Below are positions 23,451 through 36,207 of a DNA stretch of 64,000 bases, piece after piece. This stretch comes from Staphylococcus pragensis (lineage in GTDB: Bacteria; Bacillota; Bacilli; Staphylococcales; Staphylococcaceae). The position numbers and the translations under genes are program-made. The notes beneath the pieces are model-generated. The model did no database searches and was not told the origin of the DNA. It worked only from the letters and a program-made list of their open reading frames with translations. Location of the stretch: the NCBI RefSeq assembly GCF_004785665.1, contig NZ_SRPJ01000008.1:16963-80962 (forward strand). The letters run 5' to 3'. The stretch's first letter is position 1, and every line of letters begins with the position of its first letter.

Positions 23451-24490
23451 AACTCTTCACCTCTAATGATACGATTAGCAGTTGCTTTGGACATTCGATT
23501 CATCACGGCTTCCGCGGATTCTGCATTTTCAAAAGCATAGATATATGCTTCATTAATCATTTCATTCTTGTCAATATCATGCAAAATGGCATATAAATTA
23601 TGATTTGCTCCTTTAATATCATCTTCATCTTGACATAAAGGAATAAACCATGAGCTATCAGGAACAAGTGACTGTAAACTTTCTGGCACAATAAAAGCAG
23701 CATTTGACCAATCTTTATGATTTGCAATAGGATTGGTTAAATCTTTTAGCATCGTTACTGGTGTTTCTGGTGAATAATGTTTATATTTCATACCCGGAGC
23801 AATGGGTTTTTCGACATTATTATAATTAAAATGCTCGACACTACCAGGAAGCACCTCATTCAACATGGTTTGAGTAATGGCGCCTGGACGAGCGATTCTA
23901 AAGGGATATTGCGTACAATCAAGCACGGTACTTTCTAAGCCTTCTTCACTTTGATCCCCGTTGACAATGCCGTCAATTTTACCATTTAAATCATGATAGA
24001 CATGTTGAAACGTTGTAGGTGATGGACGTCCACTTAAATTAGCACTTGGTGCAGCTATAGGTAAGTTTACATATTGTAAAATAGCGCGTCCTAACGTGTG
24101 ACTCGGCATACGCACTGCAATTGAATCTAGACCACCGCTCACTTTATCACACAGGTAACCTTTTTTTAGAGGTAAGATAAATGAAATCGGTCCAGGCCAA
24201 AAGGCATTCATTAGTACTTTGGCTTCATTAGGTATATGAGTAACAAACTCATTTAATTGTTCTAAACTATGAATATGCACGATTAAAGGATTGTCAGAGG
24301 GACGTCCTTTGGCTTTATAAATATTAGAAACCGCTTCTTCATCTTTTGCATTTGCACCAAGACCATATACAGTTTCAGTAGGAATAGCGATTAAGCCACC
24401 TTGTTCAAATATTGTTTTTATTTCATTCATTTTAGGAAATGATAGTGGCGCTTCACTATAGTTGCGCATATCCCATATTTTACTCTCCAT
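23447..24490 (-). CDS. L-threonylcarbamoyladenylate synthase (Sua5/YwlC type)
   Basis: A 347-residue two-domain protein. The N-terminal YrdC domain (about 20-205) has AIPTETVYGLGANAKDEEAV and KAKGRPSDNPLIVHI, with APSANLSGRPSPT further on; the C-terminal Sua5 domain (about 225-347) follows a linker with APGMKYKHYSPETPV. It makes threonylcarbamoyl-AMP from threonine, bicarbonate and ATP for the t6A modification of tRNAs that read ANN codons. The long form with the Sua5 domain is usual for Firmicutes. It precedes the arginine phosphatase gene with an overlap. Confidence 0.94.
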   Translation of the reverse strand: MESKIWDMRNYSEAPLSFPKMNEIKTIFEQGGLIAIPTETVYGLGANAKDEEAVSNIYKAKGRPSDNPLIVHIHSLEQLNEFVTHIPNEAKVLMNAFWPGPISFILPLKKGYLCDKVSGGLDSIAVRMPSHTLGRAILQYVNLPIAAPSANLSGRPSPTTFQHVYHDLNGKIDGIVNGDQSEEGLESTVLDCTQYPFRIARPGAITQTMLNEVLPGSVEHFNYNNVEKPIAPGMKYKHYSPETPVTMLKDLTNPIANHKDWSNAAFIVPESLQSLVPDSSWFIPLCQDEDDIKGANHNLYAILHDIDKNEMINEAYIYAFENAESAEAVMNRMSKATANRIIRGEEL

Positions 24491-24535
24491 TCACCTCACA
24501 CCTTTCCTTTAATTATCGTGATGATGAGTGATAAA

Positions 24536-24567
24536 GAGGCTGGGACAAAATAATATGTCTCAGCCTC
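24536..24567 (-). terminator. Terminator after prmC, sharing the hairpin of the 211-bp repeat
   Basis: GAGGCTGGGACA and TGTCTCAGCCTC form a stem; on the minus strand CTCTTTATC follows. The hairpin is nearly the same as the end of the 211-bp repeats, but the rest of the repeat is absent. Confidence 0.75.
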
Positions 24568-24576
24568 CCCCATCGC

Positions 24577-25416
24577 TTATTGCCATTCAAATGACACGAT
24601 CCTATCTATTCCATTAATATCTTTGATTACATTAACTAATAAATTCGGATATTTTTTTAAAATTAGTTCCTTTAATATCTCGCCTTGATTATACCCTATT
24701 TCAAATGTAACATATGCATTTTCATTAAGGACTTTTGGCAAATCATTTAATATAGATTCATATATTGCATAGCCCTTATTTTTCGCAAACAGGGCAACAT
24801 GAGGCTCATATTTCACGACTGTATCCGCCATACTATGAACCTCTTCATAGTCTATATAAGGTGGATTGGAAATGAGACCATCTACTTTAATATTATTTTT
24901 AATCAATGGTTTTAAAGCATCTCCATGCATAAATTCAATATCAGCATTATGATGATAGGCATTATCCTTAGCTAAATCTATGGTTTCTTGAACGACATCA
25001 GTCGCAATAATGTTCAATTTAGGATTTAATTTCTTAAGTGATACAGCAAGCGCGCCACTTCCTGTACCAATGTCTACAACTGTCGCTCCCTCTTTCACAT
25101 GTTCCAAGAAATGAAGCATTACTTCTTCGGTTTCTGGTCGAGGAATTAGACAATGTGAATTGACTTGAAACTGAAGACCATAGAACATTTGAAAACCTAC
25201 AATGTACTGAATAGGTTCACCTAGTAGCATGCGTTCAACAGCCAATGAAAATCTAGCTTCCTCAGCTTCATTCATTTCATCATACATATGCATAAGGTAA
25301 TCCGTTCTAGACCAACCAAATAAATCAAGCATTAACCATTCTGCACGAGATTGTTCGAAACCTTTATTCTTTGCTAGTTGAATGGCTTCAGTTAATTTAT
25401 CCTTAAAGCTCGCCAT
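24577..25416 (-). CDS. prmC: Release factor glutamine methyltransferase
   Basis: A 279-residue SAM-dependent enzyme that methylates the Gln of the GGQ motif in release factors. The N-terminal helical domain is followed by the methyltransferase fold with [15 protein letters not shown] (SAM loop) and the NPPY catalytic motif in [14 protein letters not shown]. Its start overlaps the end of prfA, its substrate gene, by 14 bases; the ribosome binding site is weak, consistent with translational coupling. Confidence 0.96.
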   Translation of the reverse strand: MASFKDKLTEAIQLAKNKGFEQSRAEWLMLDLFGWSRTDYLMHMYDEMNEAEEARFSLAVERMLLGEPIQYIVGFQMFYGLQFQVNSHCLIPRPETEEVMLHFLEHVKEGATVVDIGTGSGALAVSLKKLNPKLNIIATDVVQETIDLAKDNAYHHNADIEFMHGDALKPLIKNNIKVDGLISNPPYIDYEEVHSMADTVVKYEPHVALFAKNKGYAIYESILNDLPKVLNENAYVTFEIGYNQGEILKELILKKYPNLLVNVIKDINGIDRIVSFEWQ

Positions 25417-26479
25417 TATTTAATTCTTTCAGTTTTTCAGTTTGTTCAGAAAGTGTAAGTGCATCGATAATCTCGTCTAATTTACCTTCCATGATTTGAT
25501 CTAACTTTTGTAATGTTAGACCAATACGGTGATCTGTTACACGGCTTTGTGGATAATTGTATGTTCTTACACGCTCAGAGCGGTCACCTGTACCGACAGC
25601 TGATTTACGTTGTGCAGCATACTTTTGTTGTTCTTCTTGTAATTTCATATCATATAAACGTGCTTTCAACACTTTTAATGCTTTCTCACGGTTTTGAATT
25701 TGAGACTTTTCAGAAGATGTAGCAATTACACCTGTTGGCAAGTGAGTAATACGTACAGCTGAGTCTGTAGTATTTACGTGCTGACCACCAGCACCACTTG
25801 AACGGTACGTATCAATTTTTAAGTCTTCATTGCGAATTTCAATTTCAACATCTTCAACTTCTGGTAATACAGCTACTGTAGCAGTTGAAGTATGAATACG
25901 ACCACCTGATTCTGTTTCAGGCACACGTTGGACACGGTGTGCACCATTTTCAAATTTTAATTTACTATATGCGCCGCTACCTGAAACTGAAAAGCTGATT
26001 TCTTTATAACCACCATGGTCACTTTCAGCTGCTTCTACAATTTCAGTTTTAAAGTTTTGAGATTCTGCATATTTGGTATACATTCTTAATAAATCGCCTG
26101 CAAAAATTGCAGCTTCATCTCCACCTGCTGCTGCTCTGATTTCAACGATAACGTCTTTTTCATCATTAGGATCTTTAGGGATAAGCAAGAATTTAAGTTG
26201 TTCTTCTAATTCAGGAATAGCACTTTTAAGACTAGTACTTTCCTCTTTTAACATTTCAATTTCTTCTTTATCATCTGTTTCATTTAACATTTCATCGATT
26301 TCATCGATTTCTTCTTTTTTGCTTTTATAATCTCTATAAACATCTACTGTTTTTTGTAAATCAGCTTGTTCTTTAGAATATTTACGTAATTTATCTGAAT
26401 CATTAACAACCTCAGGGTCACTTAACATTTCATTTAATTGTTCATATCTTTCTTCAACAATATCTAATTGATCAAACAC
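25403..26479 (-). CDS. prfA: Peptide chain release factor 1
   Basis: A 358-residue class I release factor reading UAA and UAG. The peptidyl-tRNA hydrolysis motif is GGQ in [16 protein letters not shown], and the stop-codon-reading PxT motif is PET in [17 protein letters not shown]. The N-terminal part is a long charged coiled coil. The start overlaps the tdk stop by one base. Confidence 0.97.
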   Translation of the reverse strand: MFDQLDIVEERYEQLNEMLSDPEVVNDSDKLRKYSKEQADLQKTVDVYRDYKSKKEEIDEIDEMLNETDDKEEIEMLKEESTSLKSAIPELEEQLKFLLIPKDPNDEKDVIVEIRAAAGGDEAAIFAGDLLRMYTKYAESQNFKTEIVEAAESDHGGYKEISFSVSGSGAYSKLKFENGAHRVQRVPETESGGRIHTSTATVAVLPEVEDVEIEIRNEDLKIDTYRSSGAGGQHVNTTDSAVRITHLPTGVIATSSEKSQIQNREKALKVLKARLYDMKLQEEQQKYAAQRKSAVGTGDRSERVRTYNYPQSRVTDHRIGLTLQKLDQIMEGKLDEIIDALTLSEQTEKLKELNNGEL

Positions 26480-27078
26480 TACATTTCCTCCTTCTCATTA
26501 TTACTCGGTGCAACAATGTGATGTGCTCTACATCTAGGTTCATAACTTTCATTCGCTCCCACTAAAATAATAGGATCATCTATTTTAGCTGGTTGTCCAT
26601 TAATTAATCGTTGGGTTCTACTTGAAGATGAACCACAAACAGCACATACCGCTTGTAACTTAGTTACTTGTTCACTGACTGCCAAAAGTTGAGGCATAGG
26701 TTCGAACGGTTCTCCACGAAAGTCCATATCCAATCCAGCAACTACAACTCTATGGCCCTCTTCAGCAAGTTTTTCAACGATATTAACAATCTCTTTATCA
26801 AAGAATTGAATCTCATCAATGCCAATCACATCTACATGTGATAAATCTTGTAATAAAATATCTCGTGCTGTGGTAATATTAATGGCTTCTAATTCATTTC
26901 CATCATGAGATACAACTTTTTCATCATGGTAACGATTGTCTATAGCCGGTTTAAACACTACTATTTTTTGTTTAGCATACAGACCTCGGCGCAATCGACG
27001 AATTAATTCTTCTGATTTGCCACTAAACATACTTCCAGTAATGCATTCAATCCAACCAGAATGGTAAGTTTCATACAT
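26479..27078 (-). CDS. tdk: Thymidine kinase
   Basis: A type II thymidine kinase of 199 residues. The P-loop is [11 protein letters not shown], the Walker B region is [13 protein letters not shown], and the zinc site is CAVCG plus CRAHH at the C-terminus. I use the ATG giving MYETYHSGW, which has GGTGG upstream and the length of S. aureus Tdk; an in-frame TTG seven codons upstream is less likely. First gene of the tdk-prfA-prmC group. Confidence 0.95.
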   Translation of the reverse strand: MYETYHSGWIECITGSMFSGKSEELIRRLRRGLYAKQKIVVFKPAIDNRYHDEKVVSHDGNELEAINITTARDILLQDLSHVDVIGIDEIQFFDKEIVNIVEKLAEEGHRVVVAGLDMDFRGEPFEPMPQLLAVSEQVTKLQAVCAVCGSSSSRTQRLINGQPAKIDDPIILVGANESYEPRCRAHHIVAPSNNEKEEM

Positions 27079-27231
27079 TATAAGTTCCACCTTTTTCAAA
27101 ACATAATCGCTTAATTATATCATATTTTAATTGTTTATAAACGACTTTATGTATATCTAGAATGTTCATAATTTTTAAGTATTTAGCCCCCATACTTTAT
27201 TTAGTATGACACTTACTCGATTTAATAATAT

Positions 27232-27280
27232 AAAAAAACTGCCTACTTAACTCTATATAGCATAGATTAGGCAGACAGTT
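27232..27280 (-). terminator. Terminator after rpmE2
   Basis: On the minus strand CTGCCTA and TAGGCAG form a stem around a longer loop, followed by seven T. Confidence 0.8.
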
Positions 27281-27291
27281 TAAACTTACAA

Positions 27292-27552
27292 TTAGTTGTT
27301 GTTGTTTGATTTGAGACCAAACTTTTTGTTGAAACGTTCCACACGACCATCCGCAGCAGCGAATTTTTGACGTCCAGTATAGAATGGGTGTGAATCAGAA
27401 GATACATCTAAACGAATAACTGGGTATTCATTTCCATCTTCCCATTCCATAGTTTCTGAAGATGTTTTTGTAGAACCACTTAAGAATTTAAAGTTTGTTG
27501 TAGTATCTAAAAAGATAACTTTGTGGTAATCAGGATGAATTCCTTGTTTCAT
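27292..27552 (-). CDS. rpmE2: Ribosomal protein L31 type B (zinc-free)
   Basis: An 86-residue L31 beginning [19 protein letters not shown], with [20 protein letters not shown] as the family C-terminal block. It has no cysteine, so it is the zinc-independent (C-minus) form; the DSHPFYTG part still binds the ribosome. In Bacillus the zinc-free form is made under zinc starvation; as the only L31 recalled for S. aureus it may be constitutive here. The 117-base gap to rho holds the leader; an L31 autoregulatory leader is possible but not resolved. Confidence 0.95.
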   Translation of the reverse strand: MKQGIHPDYHKVIFLDTTTNFKFLSGSTKTSSETMEWEDGNEYPVIRLDVSSDSHPFYTGRQKFAAADGRVERFNKKFGLKSNNNN

Positions 27553-27669
27553 TATTTTCAGCTCCTTTGCCCTGAACCATCTGGAACAGAGTTATTTGTG
27601 AGTTTTTACCCAATACTTAGCAATTATAATAGTTATAACTATAAAACGCAACCCTAAAACTGATATTCA

Positions 27670-28986
27670 TTAAATTATCGGTTTACCAGTTTTAGTACTC
27701 TCTTCGGCTGCTTTTTGAAGTTGTTGGAAAAACTCTTTGTTATTTTTAGATTTTTTTAATTTTCTAATGAAGCGTTCCGTAAAGTCTGTTGAATCTGTAA
27801 ACATATTTCTCAGTTGCCATAATGAATCTAACTCAGATTTACTAATTAATAATTCTTCTTTACGTGTTGAGCTTCTACCAATATCAATTGCTGGGAAGAT
27901 ACGACGCTCAGATAACTTACGATCTAAGTGTAACTCCATATTTCCTGTTCCTTTGAACTCTTCATAAATCATATCGTCCATACGTGAACCTGTTTCAACT
28001 AACGCTGTCGCGAGGATTGTAAGACTTCCGCCCGCTTCAATATTACGTGCTGCCCCAAAGAATGCTTTCGGTTTATGTAATGAGGCTGGATCTAACCCAC
28101 CTGATAACGTTCTACCACTAGGAGGGATCACTAAGTTATATGCACGTGCTAATCGCGTAATAGAATCCATTAAGATAATCACATCTTGTCCAATCTCAAC
28201 TAATCGTTTCGCTCTTTCAAGTAATAATTCCGCCACTTTTACATGATGTTCAGGTGGCTCATCAAACGTTGAATGTACCACTTCTGCAGATTCAACTGAA
28301 CGTTCTATATCTGTGACTTCTTCTGGTCGCTCACCAATTAATAAAATAAATAATTTTGCATCAGGTTTATTTATACTAATTGCATTAGCGATTTCTTTAA
28401 GTAATGAAGTTTTACCAGCCTTTGGAGGAGCTACGATAAGTCCACGTTGACCTAAACCGATTGGGGTAACTAAATCCATAATACGCGTTGAGTAGTTTTG
28501 AGGATCTGTTTCTAATATAATTCTTTCCTCAGGGTAAAGAGGTGTTAAAGCTTGGAAGTGAGGGCGTTTTTTGACTACTTCAGCATTTTCATCATTTACA
28601 AAGTCTACTTGTAATAAACCATAATATTTTTCGTTATCCTTAGGCTTACGTACCTTACCAGTGACCTTGTCACCTCGTTTAATTTCGAAACGTCGAATTT
28701 GACTAGCAGAGATGTAAATATCTTTTTCACCTTTAGAATAGTTAACAGTTCTTAAGAAACCGTAACCATCTGGCTGAATATCATCTAATACACCTTCCAT
28801 GTAATAATTGCCATCTTTTTCCATTTGAGCTTCCATGATGGCTAAGACTAATTCACTTTTATTCAATTTACTATAATTAGTAAGTTTTAAAGATTTAGCT
28901 TTTTGCGTTAACTCTTTGGTTGTGTAATTCTTATATAATTCATGAAAAGATTCATATTGCGGTGATGTACGTTCTCTTTCAGGCAT
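27670..28986 (-). CDS. rho: Transcription termination factor Rho
   Basis: A 438-residue hexameric RNA helicase. The N-terminal Rho-N helical part (to about residue 50) and the RNA-binding cold-shock-like fold with [19 protein letters not shown] precede the ATPase core with P-loop [11 protein letters not shown] and the Walker B region [17 protein letters not shown]. The ATG giving [10 protein letters not shown] is preferred because GGGTG lies at the right distance; an in-frame GTG three codons upstream overlaps that site. There is a 117-base gap before rpmE2 on the same strand. Confidence 0.97.
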   Translation of the reverse strand: MPERERTSPQYESFHELYKNYTTKELTQKAKSLKLTNYSKLNKSELVLAIMEAQMEKDGNYYMEGVLDDIQPDGYGFLRTVNYSKGEKDIYISASQIRRFEIKRGDKVTGKVRKPKDNEKYYGLLQVDFVNDENAEVVKKRPHFQALTPLYPEERIILETDPQNYSTRIMDLVTPIGLGQRGLIVAPPKAGKTSLLKEIANAISINKPDAKLFILLIGERPEEVTDIERSVESAEVVHSTFDEPPEHHVKVAELLLERAKRLVEIGQDVIILMDSITRLARAYNLVIPPSGRTLSGGLDPASLHKPKAFFGAARNIEAGGSLTILATALVETGSRMDDMIYEEFKGTGNMELHLDRKLSERRIFPAIDIGRSSTRKEELLISKSELDSLWQLRNMFTDSTDFTERFIRKLKKSKNNKEFFQQLQKAAEESTKTGKPII

Positions 28987-29185
28987 AAACTGCACCCATT
29001 TCTTATATTTTTATGAAGACTCATTTTTAACATAGTTTATTAATTTGTTTTATTTTCTGCTTTTCTGAAAATGCAGCACCAAATAAATCATAAATGATTT
29101 TATCAAAAAATTGTGAGTCTTAAATACTAGAATTAATATAGCAAATTTTCATTTTAATTACAAAATGATTTTATTAAATTTCAAA

Positions 29186-29228
29186 AATTAAAACAGCACA
29201 TGGAACTATAAAAGTCCCATGCACTGTT
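29186..29228 (-). terminator. Terminator after the aldehyde dehydrogenase gene
   Basis: On the minus strand ACAGTGCATGGGACT pairs with AGTTCCATGTGCTGT (two mismatches) and TTTTAATTTTT follows. The rest of the rho-aldehyde dehydrogenase gap is AT-rich leader of rho. Confidence 0.85.
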
Positions 29229-29257
29229 ATAAATCATAATTAAATTAATTTTTTAAA

Positions 29258-30688
29258 TTAAATGAAATAACCAGCGATTGATTTAACTTCTAAGAATTCT
29301 TCAATTCCGTAATCGCCCCATTCACGACCGATACCAGATTGTTTATAACCACCGAATGGTAAGTCTGGTGTGTTTGCTGCTTCGTTAATTTGGATACGTC
29401 CAGCTTCGATTGAGCGCGCTACTTTTTGAAGCGTATCTTTATCTTTACCAATGACATAACCAGCTAAGCCGTATTCTGTATCATTAGCAATTTTAATCGC
29501 TTCATCTACATCATTATAAGTGATAACTGATGCTACTGGACCAAAGATTTCTTCACGAGCGATTGTCATATCATTATCTACATTAATAAAGATAGTTGGT
29601 CTTGCAAAGTAACCAGTGTCTAATCCTTCTGGTTTACCTGGGCCACCATAGAATAATTCAGCGCCTTCTTCAATACCTTTATCAATATATGATTGCACTG
29701 TATCGAATTGTTTTTTACTAATAATTGGTCCAACTTGTGTACCTTCTTCACGTGGATCGCCCACTTTAACATTACTGAATTCTTCTTTTAATGCTGTTAG
29801 GAATTCTTCTTTAATGCTTTCTGGTACTAAGATACGAGTACCTGCAGTACAAACTTGACCAGTATTGTTAACTACTTTACCTGTTGTAGCTTTTGCTGCT
29901 TCTTTAATATCTACATCATCTAATACGATGTAAGGTGATTTACCACCTAATTCAAGTGATACTTTTTTGAAGTCTTTAGAAGCTTTTTCCATGATTTTAG
30001 AACCAGTGCGTCCTGAACCAGTAAATGACATCATTCTCACTTTAGGATGTTCACTTAATGGATTACCTACACCTTCACCATCGCCGTTAACTAAGTTGAA
30101 TACACCTTTAGGTACGCCAACTTTATCAAAGATTTCAGCTAGGATAATTGCAGCAAATGGTGTTTCTTCAGATGGTTTAAGTACTACTGGACTACCAGCT
30201 GCAAATGCGGCTGCAAGTTTTAATGAAGTTTGGTTAGTTGGAAAGTTCCAAGGCGTGACTAACCCAGTGACACCAATTGCTTCTTTTGTTACTAGTGAAT
30301 CTCCACGGCGTTCTTCAAACTCAAATGAATCTAATGCTTTACTAGCTTCTTGGAAATGTTGTAAGCCCATTTCATAGTGAACATTTTCAGAAATAGTAAG
30401 TGGTGCACCTAATTCATCTGTAATAGCTTCGATGATATCTTGTTTTCTATTTTTATATTCTTCAACGATTTTATCTAATAATTCTTTTCTTTCTTTTACT
30501 GAGCTATGGCGAAATTCTAAATATACGTCATTAGCAGCTTCTACAGCTTTATCTACGTCTTTTTCGTTACCTTTAGCTACTTTACCGATAACTTCTTCAG
30601 TTGCAGGATTAATTACATCAATTGTTTCGTTACTTTCACTATCAATCCATTCACCATTGATATATTGTTGAGTATAATTTCTCATCAA
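29258..30688 (-). CDS. NAD(P)-dependent aldehyde dehydrogenase
   Basis: A 476-residue member of the ALDH superfamily. The cofactor region has [19 protein letters not shown] and [15 protein letters not shown], the catalytic Glu is in [12 protein letters not shown], and the nucleophilic Cys in [13 protein letters not shown]. The substrate cannot be read from sequence. It is flanked upstream by a HxlR-type regulator on the same strand, but a terminator lies between them, so they are separate units. AGGAGTG precedes the ATG. Confidence 0.93.
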   Translation of the reverse strand: MMRNYTQQYINGEWIDSESNETIDVINPATEEVIGKVAKGNEKDVDKAVEAANDVYLEFRHSSVKERKELLDKIVEEYKNRKQDIIEAITDELGAPLTISENVHYEMGLQHFQEASKALDSFEFEERRGDSLVTKEAIGVTGLVTPWNFPTNQTSLKLAAAFAAGSPVVLKPSEETPFAAIILAEIFDKVGVPKGVFNLVNGDGEGVGNPLSEHPKVRMMSFTGSGRTGSKIMEKASKDFKKVSLELGGKSPYIVLDDVDIKEAAKATTGKVVNNTGQVCTAGTRILVPESIKEEFLTALKEEFSNVKVGDPREEGTQVGPIISKKQFDTVQSYIDKGIEEGAELFYGGPGKPEGLDTGYFARPTIFINVDNDMTIAREEIFGPVASVITYNDVDEAIKIANDTEYGLAGYVIGKDKDTLQKVARSIEAGRIQINEAANTPDLPFGGYKQSGIGREWGDYGIEEFLEVKSIAGYFI

Positions 30689-30768
30689 TGATTCACTCCT
30701 TAATCATCGTTATTACATCTGTCTACTGTTTATCCTTTTTAGAAAAATTTAAACATAGCCTTTTTAAC

Positions 30769-30822
30769 ATAAAAAAAGTTCTGCTTTACATTATTTACGT
30801 CATAATGCATTATCGCAGAACC
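30769..30822 (-). terminator. Terminator after the HxlR regulator
   Basis: On the minus strand GGTTCTGC and GCAGAAC bracket an inner ATAATG pairing, followed by seven T. Confidence 0.8.
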
Positions 30823-30831
30823 TTGTCTTTA

Positions 30832-31167
30832 TTATTTAGCTTTAACTTCATTTTCAAGCTCTATATAAGTTCTAGCCCAATCTTCCATTGGTTTTAAAGC
30901 TTCAGCTAGAGCTCTTCCTTTTTCTGTCAATTCATAAATAATTGAAACCGGACTAGTTGAAACTATCTTTTTTTCTACTAATCCCCATTCACCTAAATCT
31001 GTTAATTTAATACTCAAAGCACGAGGGGTAATCGTTTTTAAATCCCTTTTCATATCGGAAAAGTGTGCAGTATAATCAGTGCATCGAGATAGGTAGTTAA
31101 TGATTAAACCGTTCCAACTTCTACCAACAATTTTAAAGGTTTCTTCAAGATATGGACAGATTTCCAT
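30832..31167 (-). CDS. HxlR-family winged-helix regulator
   Basis: A regulator of 111 residues with the HxlR pattern: CPYLEETFKIVGRSWNGLII at the N-terminus, LKTITPRALSIKLTDLGEWG as the recognition helix and ELTEKGRALAEALKPMEDW at the end. The conserved N-terminal Cys, which in relatives such as HypR/YodB senses electrophiles or disulfide stress, is present (third codon after the start), and a second Cys lies at SRCTD. The start is chosen at the ATG with GAGGTGAAG before it. The downstream aldehyde dehydrogenase is an obvious candidate target, inferred only from position. Confidence 0.85.
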   Translation of the reverse strand: MEICPYLEETFKIVGRSWNGLIINYLSRCTDYTAHFSDMKRDLKTITPRALSIKLTDLGEWGLVEKKIVSTSPVSIIYELTEKGRALAEALKPMEDWARTYIELENEVKAK

Positions 31168-31195
31168 TGTCTTCACCTCTAATCCAAACATCTTT

Positions 31196-31242
31196 TACAA
31201 AAAGAGAGAGCCTGTAGCCTTATCTATGGAATGCTACAGGCT
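31196..31242 (-). terminator. Terminator after murZ
   Basis: A perfect 10-bp stem, AGCCTGTAGC / GCTACAGGCT, is followed on the minus strand by CTCTCTTTTTG. It separates murZ from the HxlR gene. Confidence 0.85.
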
Positions 31243-31314
31243 ATGAAGTAGCTTGAATTTACACTATACTTCATTTACTTTTTGTCTTTAATATAATTAT
31301 TATACCAAATATTT

Positions 31315-32586
31315 TTACGCTTGTTCAGTCCAAATATCTGCACCTAATTCTTTTAAGTGTTTGACGATATCAGTATATCCACGATAAATGTGTTTAACTT
31401 TATAAATTGTTGTTACACCTTCAGCAATTAATCCAGCAATGATTAAACATGCCCCTGCACGCAAGTCACTTGCATAAACATCAGCACCTTGTAATGAAGA
31501 TGGTTTGATAGTAGCTGTACCAGTCGACATGTCTGCCTCAATATCAGCACCCATATTTTTTAATTCATCTACATGTTTGAAACGAGCTGGGTAAATTGTT
31601 TCAGTAACAAATGAAGGACCATCTGCCATAAATAATAATGGTGTAATTGGCTGTTGTAAGTCTGTGGCAAAGCCAGGATATACCAATGTTTTAATATCTA
31701 CATTTTTATAATCTTTATGACCTCTAATTGTCGCTTTTTCTGCATCGTCATTTATATCGATATCTACGCCTAATTCTTTTAATTTTACAGTTAATGCTTC
31801 TACGTGTTTCGGTACGATATTATTAATCGTTACTTCTTTACCACAAGCAGCAGCTATACACATATAAGTGCCTGCTTCAATACGGTCAGGAATAATTTGG
31901 TATTCAGAACCATGTAATGTTTCTACACCGTTAATCTTTAGTGTGCTTGTACCTGCGTCCTTAACATCTGCTCCTAAACTATTTAAGAAGTTGGCCACAT
32001 CTACAACTTCAGGTTCTTTTGCGGCATTTTCAATAATCGTTTGGCCTTTAGCATGCACGGCTGCTAACATAATATTAATAGTTGCTCCTACACTTACCAT
32101 ATCAAGGAAGATATTAGCACCATGAAGTTCTTTAGCTTCGATCTTCATAGATGTTTCACTAGACTCATCGATTTCAGCACCAAGTGCTTTAAATCCTTTA
32201 ATGTGTTGATCAATTGGTCGAGGCCCTAGTGGACAACCGCCTGGTAAACCAATGACACATTTTTTAAAGCGACCTAACATCGCTCCCATCATATAATAAG
32301 ACGCACGAAGAGATTCTACTTTATTATTTGGTAATGGTGCATTTTGTATATCAGTAGTATCAACATCTAGACGTTTACCATCCAAATTTGTTTTAATATT
32401 TAAATCTTCTAATAAACTTACTAATGTTTCGACGTCAGAAATTTGTGGAAGCCCATCTAGCTTTACTTGGCCTTGAGCTAATAACGTCGCTGGAATAATA
32501 GCTACTGCACTATTTTTAGCACCACTTATTGTGACTTCACCGTTAAGCGTTTGACCACCACGGATTTTTATTACCTCTTGAGTCAT
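31315..32586 (-). CDS. murZ: UDP-N-acetylglucosamine 1-carboxyvinyltransferase MurZ (second MurA)
   Basis: A 423-residue paralogue of MurA with the same fold. The PEP/fosfomycin cysteine is Cys118 in [18 protein letters not shown], and the N-terminal [20 protein letters not shown] matches the other copy only partly. Low-GC Gram-positives usually keep both enzymes; the second is commonly called MurZ/MurAB. It is transcribed after fba, with the fba terminator between them. Confidence 0.95.
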   Translation of the reverse strand: MTQEVIKIRGGQTLNGEVTISGAKNSAVAIIPATLLAQGQVKLDGLPQISDVETLVSLLEDLNIKTNLDGKRLDVDTTDIQNAPLPNNKVESLRASYYMMGAMLGRFKKCVIGLPGGCPLGPRPIDQHIKGFKALGAEIDESSETSMKIEAKELHGANIFLDMVSVGATINIMLAAVHAKGQTIIENAAKEPEVVDVANFLNSLGADVKDAGTSTLKINGVETLHGSEYQIIPDRIEAGTYMCIAAACGKEVTINNIVPKHVEALTVKLKELGVDIDINDDAEKATIRGHKDYKNVDIKTLVYPGFATDLQQPITPLLFMADGPSFVTETIYPARFKHVDELKNMGADIEADMSTGTATIKPSSLQGADVYASDLRAGACLIIAGLIAEGVTTIYKVKHIYRGYTDIVKHLKELGADIWTEQA

Positions 32587-32886
32587 AAGTTTTATCTCCT
32601 TTGTTTGTCATTTTTCAAATTGTACATTATAAGTATTATAAATTACATTTTATTTATTTGTAAAACGTTAATTACTTAGTTATTTAAGTAAAAATAATTT
32701 TCAAAAATAATATCCGGTAATCGTATAAAACCTTTAAAAGATATTATGTATAATAGTATTATAAATCATTTTCAAAAATTTATTAATTCATAATTGCTAT
32801 AAATAAAAAATGGAGTGGATTTGAATTCGATAATGAATTCAAGTCCACTCCATTTAAATTATTTAGTCAACGTATTAAAAGTTTAA
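32587..32886 (-). other. AT-rich intergenic stretch between fba and murZ
   Basis: About 300 bases without a gene. It holds the fba terminator in its right part and presumably the murZ promoter and leader in its left part. No second structure or small ORF with a ribosome binding site was seen. Confidence 0.5.
32804..32853 (-). terminator. Terminator after fba
   Basis: TGGAGTGGATTTGAATTC pairs with GAATTCAAGTCCACTCCA (one mismatch); on the minus strand a T run follows. Confidence 0.9.
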
Positions 32887-33744
32887 TTATTTAGCACGGT
32901 TTGATGTACCAAATTCTCTAATTTTACCTTTAACTGTTTCTTTGATTGCTTCACGAGCAGGTCCTAAATATTTACGAGGATCGTAAACATCTTGGTCGTT
33001 ATTTAAAACTTCTCTTACTGCTTTAGCAGAAGAAATTTGGTTTTCTGTATTTACGTTAATTTTAGCAGTACCATAAGGAATTGCTTTTTGGATATCTTTT
33101 GTAGGGATACCAGTACCACCATGTAATACTAATGGTAAACCAGTTGAAGCACCGATTTCTTCCATTTCTTTGAAACCTAATTTAGGTTCGCCTTTGTAAG
33201 GACCGTGTACTGAACCTAATGCAGGTGCTAATGCATCGATACCAGTTCTTTCTACTAATTCTTGACATTCTTTAGGGTCAGCATAGATGATTCCGCCAAC
33301 AACGTCATCTTCTTGTCCACCTACTGTACCTAACTCAGCTTCTACTGATACGCCGTGTTGATGTGCATATTCAACTACTTTAGAAGTAATTTCAACGTTT
33401 TCTTCAAATGGGCTATGTGAAGCATCAATCATTACAGATGTGAAACCTGCATCGATAGCTTCTTTACATTTGTCGAAACTTGAACCATGGTCTAAGTGAA
33501 TTGCTACTGGTACAGTAATATTTAAGTCGTGCATTAAACCTTCAACCATTTTTACTACTGTATAGAAACCACTCATGTAACGAGCAGCACCTTCTGATAC
33601 ACCTAAAATTACTGGAGCATTTTCTTCTTGTGAAGCTTCTAAAATTGCTTGTGTAAATTCTAAGTTATTTAGGTTGTATTGACCAACCGCATAACCATTT
33701 TCTTTTGCATCTATTAACATTTCTTTCATTGAAACTAATGGCAT
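32887..33744 (-). CDS. fba: Fructose-1,6-bisphosphate aldolase, class II
   Basis: A 285-residue zinc-dependent TIM-barrel aldolase of glycolysis and gluconeogenesis. The zinc/substrate residues are in [21 protein letters not shown], and [10 protein letters not shown] near the C-terminus. AAGGAGG precedes the ATG, and a TATAAT box lies about 60 bases upstream. S. aureus also has a class I aldolase elsewhere; the class II enzyme at this position is usual. Confidence 0.95.
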   Translation of the reverse strand: MPLVSMKEMLIDAKENGYAVGQYNLNNLEFTQAILEASQEENAPVILGVSEGAARYMSGFYTVVKMVEGLMHDLNITVPVAIHLDHGSSFDKCKEAIDAGFTSVMIDASHSPFEENVEITSKVVEYAHQHGVSVEAELGTVGGQEDDVVGGIIYADPKECQELVERTGIDALAPALGSVHGPYKGEPKLGFKEMEEIGASTGLPLVLHGGTGIPTKDIQKAIPYGTAKINVNTENQISSAKAVREVLNNDQDVYDPRKYLGPAREAIKETVKGKIREFGTSNRAK

Positions 33745-33938
33745 GAAAGTTCCTCCTTGGGTGCAATTGCACTAATTTTTCAAAATCATTATATCAGAAA
33801 AGAATTTTAAATGCATGTTTATACTCGTTCAAATATATAAATCATTAAAGAACATTATTTAGTAAGCAAAATTGTCATTTCAGACAATTGCATAACCTCA
33901 CTCATTTCATTACAATACTTATGAAATGGAGGATAAAC

Positions 33939-34460
33939 ATGTCTAAAATATTACATACACAATTAACTGGTATATTTAATCGTTTAGAAGATCAAGCATT
34001 AGATATTCAAATGGCAGCACAATGTTTAATACAAGCAATTGGCGGTGAAGGCTATGTTTATATTAAAGGTTATGGAGATTTAAATTTCTTTGAGCCCTTT
34101 ATCTTAGAAAGTGAAGAACACTTAAAATCTTCAAAGCGACTATCTAGTATAAATTCTATTTCTGACATTGATTCTACAGATCGTGTTTTACTCTTTTCTC
34201 CTTTTTATACAGAGGAAGTCGCTAAAGATGTGCATGAATTACTCGCTCAAGATATTGATTTTGTTTTAATTTGTAATCGTCCTAAACAAGAAGATTTCCC
34301 TGAACATCTTCTGCACTTTGTTAATTTAGCTACACCTCGTCCAATTGTCTATACAGAAGATTATGATAAGATCGTTCAACCTCATACTATGGCTTTTAAT
34401 TACATTTATTATGAGATTTATACGCAAATGATTGAAATGACACGCGATTTAGAACTATAA
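33939..34460 (+). CDS. DUF2529 family protein
   Basis: A 173-residue protein similar to Bacillus YwjG-type DUF2529 proteins, which lie near fba and pyrG across Firmicutes. The sequence begins MSKILHTQLTGIFNRLEDQA and resembles a sugar-isomerase (SIS) fold, with GGEGYVYIKGYGDL and DRVLLFSPFYTEEVAKDVHE. No active site is known. The ATG is chosen because GGAGG lies seven bases before it; an in-frame ATG 17 codons upstream has no such site. It is one of few plus-strand genes here and converges on pyrG. Confidence 0.8.
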   Translation: MSKILHTQLTGIFNRLEDQALDIQMAAQCLIQAIGGEGYVYIKGYGDLNFFEPFILESEEHLKSSKRLSSINSISDIDSTDRVLLFSPFYTEEVAKDVHELLAQDIDFVLICNRPKQEDFPEHLLHFVNLATPRPIVYTEDYDKIVQPHTMAFNYIYYEIYTQMIEMTRDLEL

Positions 34461-34465
34461 CTGTA

Positions 34466-34513
34466 ACGAAAAAAGCACCTCCTTTCTCACGTTTAAGAAA
34501 GGAGGTGCTTTTT
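34466..34513. terminator. Bidirectional terminator between DUF2529 and pyrG
   Basis: AAAAGCACCTCCTTTCT pairs perfectly with its complement, with T runs in both directions. Confidence 0.95.
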
Positions 34514-34524
34514 AAATCTAAATA

Positions 34525-36150
<1,626 letters not shown>

Positions 36151-36207
36151 TTAATAAAGGGATGCTTCCTTACTAAACAATTACTCATACTTAAAAGTTA
36201 ATAAAAT

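Noticed and set aside
27553..27669. L31 autoregulatory leader before rpmE2
   Set aside because: A weak CTGTTCC/GGTTCAG pairing was seen, but not enough structure to call the RNA.
29967..30377. 136-codon ORF opposite the aldehyde dehydrogenase gene
   Set aside because: Ser/Pro-rich shadow reading with no ribosome binding site.
33762..33773. GTGCAATTGCAC palindrome in the fba leader
   Set aside because: Only 12 bp with no loop and no known binding protein; such palindromes arise by chance.
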